DNA from: Desulfovibrio sp. | GTDB lineage: Bacteria > Desulfobacterota > Desulfovibrionia > Desulfovibrionales > Desulfovibrionaceae | Assembly: GCA_020217165.1 (NCBI GenBank) | Contig: JAIWOE010000110.1 | Coordinates: 1-13,159, forward strand | DNA length: 13,159 bases | Direction: 5' to 3' | In this document: positions 12,557 to 13,159 of the stretch, in pieces | Numbering within the stretch: position 1 is the stretch's first letter | Layout of the letters: each line of letters starts with the position of its first letter | Position numbers and translations under genes: made by a program | Notes under the pieces: model-generated | What the model saw: only the letters and a program-made list of their open reading frames with translations | What the model was told of the DNA's origin: nothing | Databases searched by the model: none

Positions 12557-13159
12557 TCAGGCGGTGGTGTCATGCGGGGGCAGCACCACCCGCGCCCGCG
12601 CGCCCGGGCCATCTTCCCGGTTCTCCAGCGTCACCGTCCCCTTGTGTTCGCGGATGATGCGCTGGGCCTTGCACAGGCCCATGCCCACGCCCACGGGTTT
12701 GGTGGTGAAAAAGGGGTCGAACAGAAAAGGCAGGTCTGCGTCAGCCAAGCCAGGGCCGGTGTCTTCCATGTCCAGCACGTGGTGCTGTGCCTCCCGCCAC
12801 AGCCGCAGCCGGACCGTGCCCGGCCCGTTGCCGCGCAGCACGGCTTCTGCGGCATTGCGCAGCAACGCCTGCAGCGCCAGGGCCAGCAGGGCCGGGTCCC
12901 CAAGGATCACGTCGGGCGCCTCGGGGAAATCCACCACCCAGCGAATGGAATCCGGAAATTCCTGGCGCACGTGGGCCACGGCCTCCTGACAGCAAGGGGC
13001 AAGGTGCATGGGCCGCAGCGCCTCCACGTGCAGGGCCGTGAATTCGCTCACGGCCAGAACAATTTCGTGCAGCCGCACGCCGCCATCCAGGATGGCCTGG
13101 AGCTGCTCGCATTGACTGGTGCCCGACTCGGCCTTGCGCAGGAGCAGGCGGGAGAAGCC
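12557..13159 (-). CDS. Sensor histidine kinase, C-terminal part (truncated by window edge)
   Basis: The last 200 residues of a histidine kinase are present, and the gene continues beyond the right edge. The fragment opens with GFSRLLLRKA, which in this class directly follows the H-box helix carrying the phosphorylated His, so the His itself is just outside. The ATP-binding domain is complete: N-box LLRNAAEAV (fragment residues 99-107), G1 DTGPGL (133-138), F-box LFDPFFTTK (146-154) and G2 GVGMGL (157-162). The protein ends soon after RVVLPP, so no receiver domain follows. The sensor domain and response regulator are not seen, and the signal is unknown. Confidence 0.92.
   Translation of the reverse strand, partial: GFSRLLLRKAESGTSQCEQLQAILDGGVRLHEIVLAVSEFTALHVEALRPMHLAPCCQEAVAHVRQEFPDSIRWVVDFPEAPDVILGDPALLALALQALLRNAAEAVLRGNGPGTVRLRLWREAQHHVLDMEDTGPGLADADLPFLFDPFFTTKPVGVGMGLCKAQRIIREHKGTVTLENREDGPGARARVVLPPHDTTA

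Noticed and set aside
12548..12564. Possible terminator between tesA and the histidine kinase
   Set aside because: CGCC-TTCA-GGCG gives only four pairs and has no T-run.
13150..13159. GGGAGAAGCC at the right edge matches the arm of the hairpin at 191-200
   Set aside because: It is only ten bases and lies within histidine kinase coding sequence. Chance is the simplest explanation.

Overview
The window is GC-rich, densely packed bacterial DNA with no mobile elements, tRNA, rRNA or CRISPR. The gene content suggests a sulfate-reducing deltaproteobacterium of the Desulfovibrionaceae, possibly Desulfovibrio/Megalodesulfovibrio-like. The clues are a DVU0524-type protein next to FlgM, the GFSRLLLR-type histidine kinase fragment, a rhodanese-ferritin fusion, and a sigma-54 phage-shock locus. 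This placement is inferred from remembered family features; no search was run.

Layout. The tail of an unidentified + strand gene (1-71) is followed by a hairpin-rich spacer (72-261). A phage-shock locus comes next: pspF on the - strand, divergent from pspA-pspB-pspC on the + strand (262-2844), with a clear sigma-54 promoter at 1393-1409 before pspA. Converging on pspC is a - strand pair, maf then an EcfT/CbiQ-like membrane protein gene, joined by an ATGA overlap (2854-4295). An AT-rich divergent promoter region (4296-4440) leads on the + strand into a DVU0524-like gene and flgM (4441-5220), closed by a strong Rho-independent terminator. A 254-base spacer then precedes a + strand cluster: rhodanese-ferritin fusion, DUF362 protein, and MutY with a complete Nudix box (5562-8500). 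Converging on it is a - strand ABC exporter of the YbbA/YbbP type (8519-11865). The divergent tesA-like SGNH esterase gene (11864-12544) starts at the same CATG as ybbA. The window ends inside a - strand sensor histidine kinase (12557-13159).

How the genes work together. PspF would activate pspABC through sigma-54 when the inner membrane is stressed, with PspA restraining PspF and PspB/PspC sensing at the membrane. FlgM would hold FliA (sigma-28) inactive until the flagellar hook is finished, and a FliA-like promoter ahead of its operon would give feedback. The rhodanese-ferritin/DUF362/MutY cluster looks like an oxygen- or sulfur-stress and DNA-repair unit. The tesA-ybbA-ybbP grouping matches that of E. 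coli.

I did not find a clearly new multi-gene defence or mobile system. The best candidates for a second look are the rhodanese-ferritin/DUF362/MutY operon, the MutY with an intact Nudix catalytic motif and a shortened Fe-S spacing, the shared-start-codon arrangement of tesA and ybbA, and the orphan EcfT-like protein coupled to Maf.
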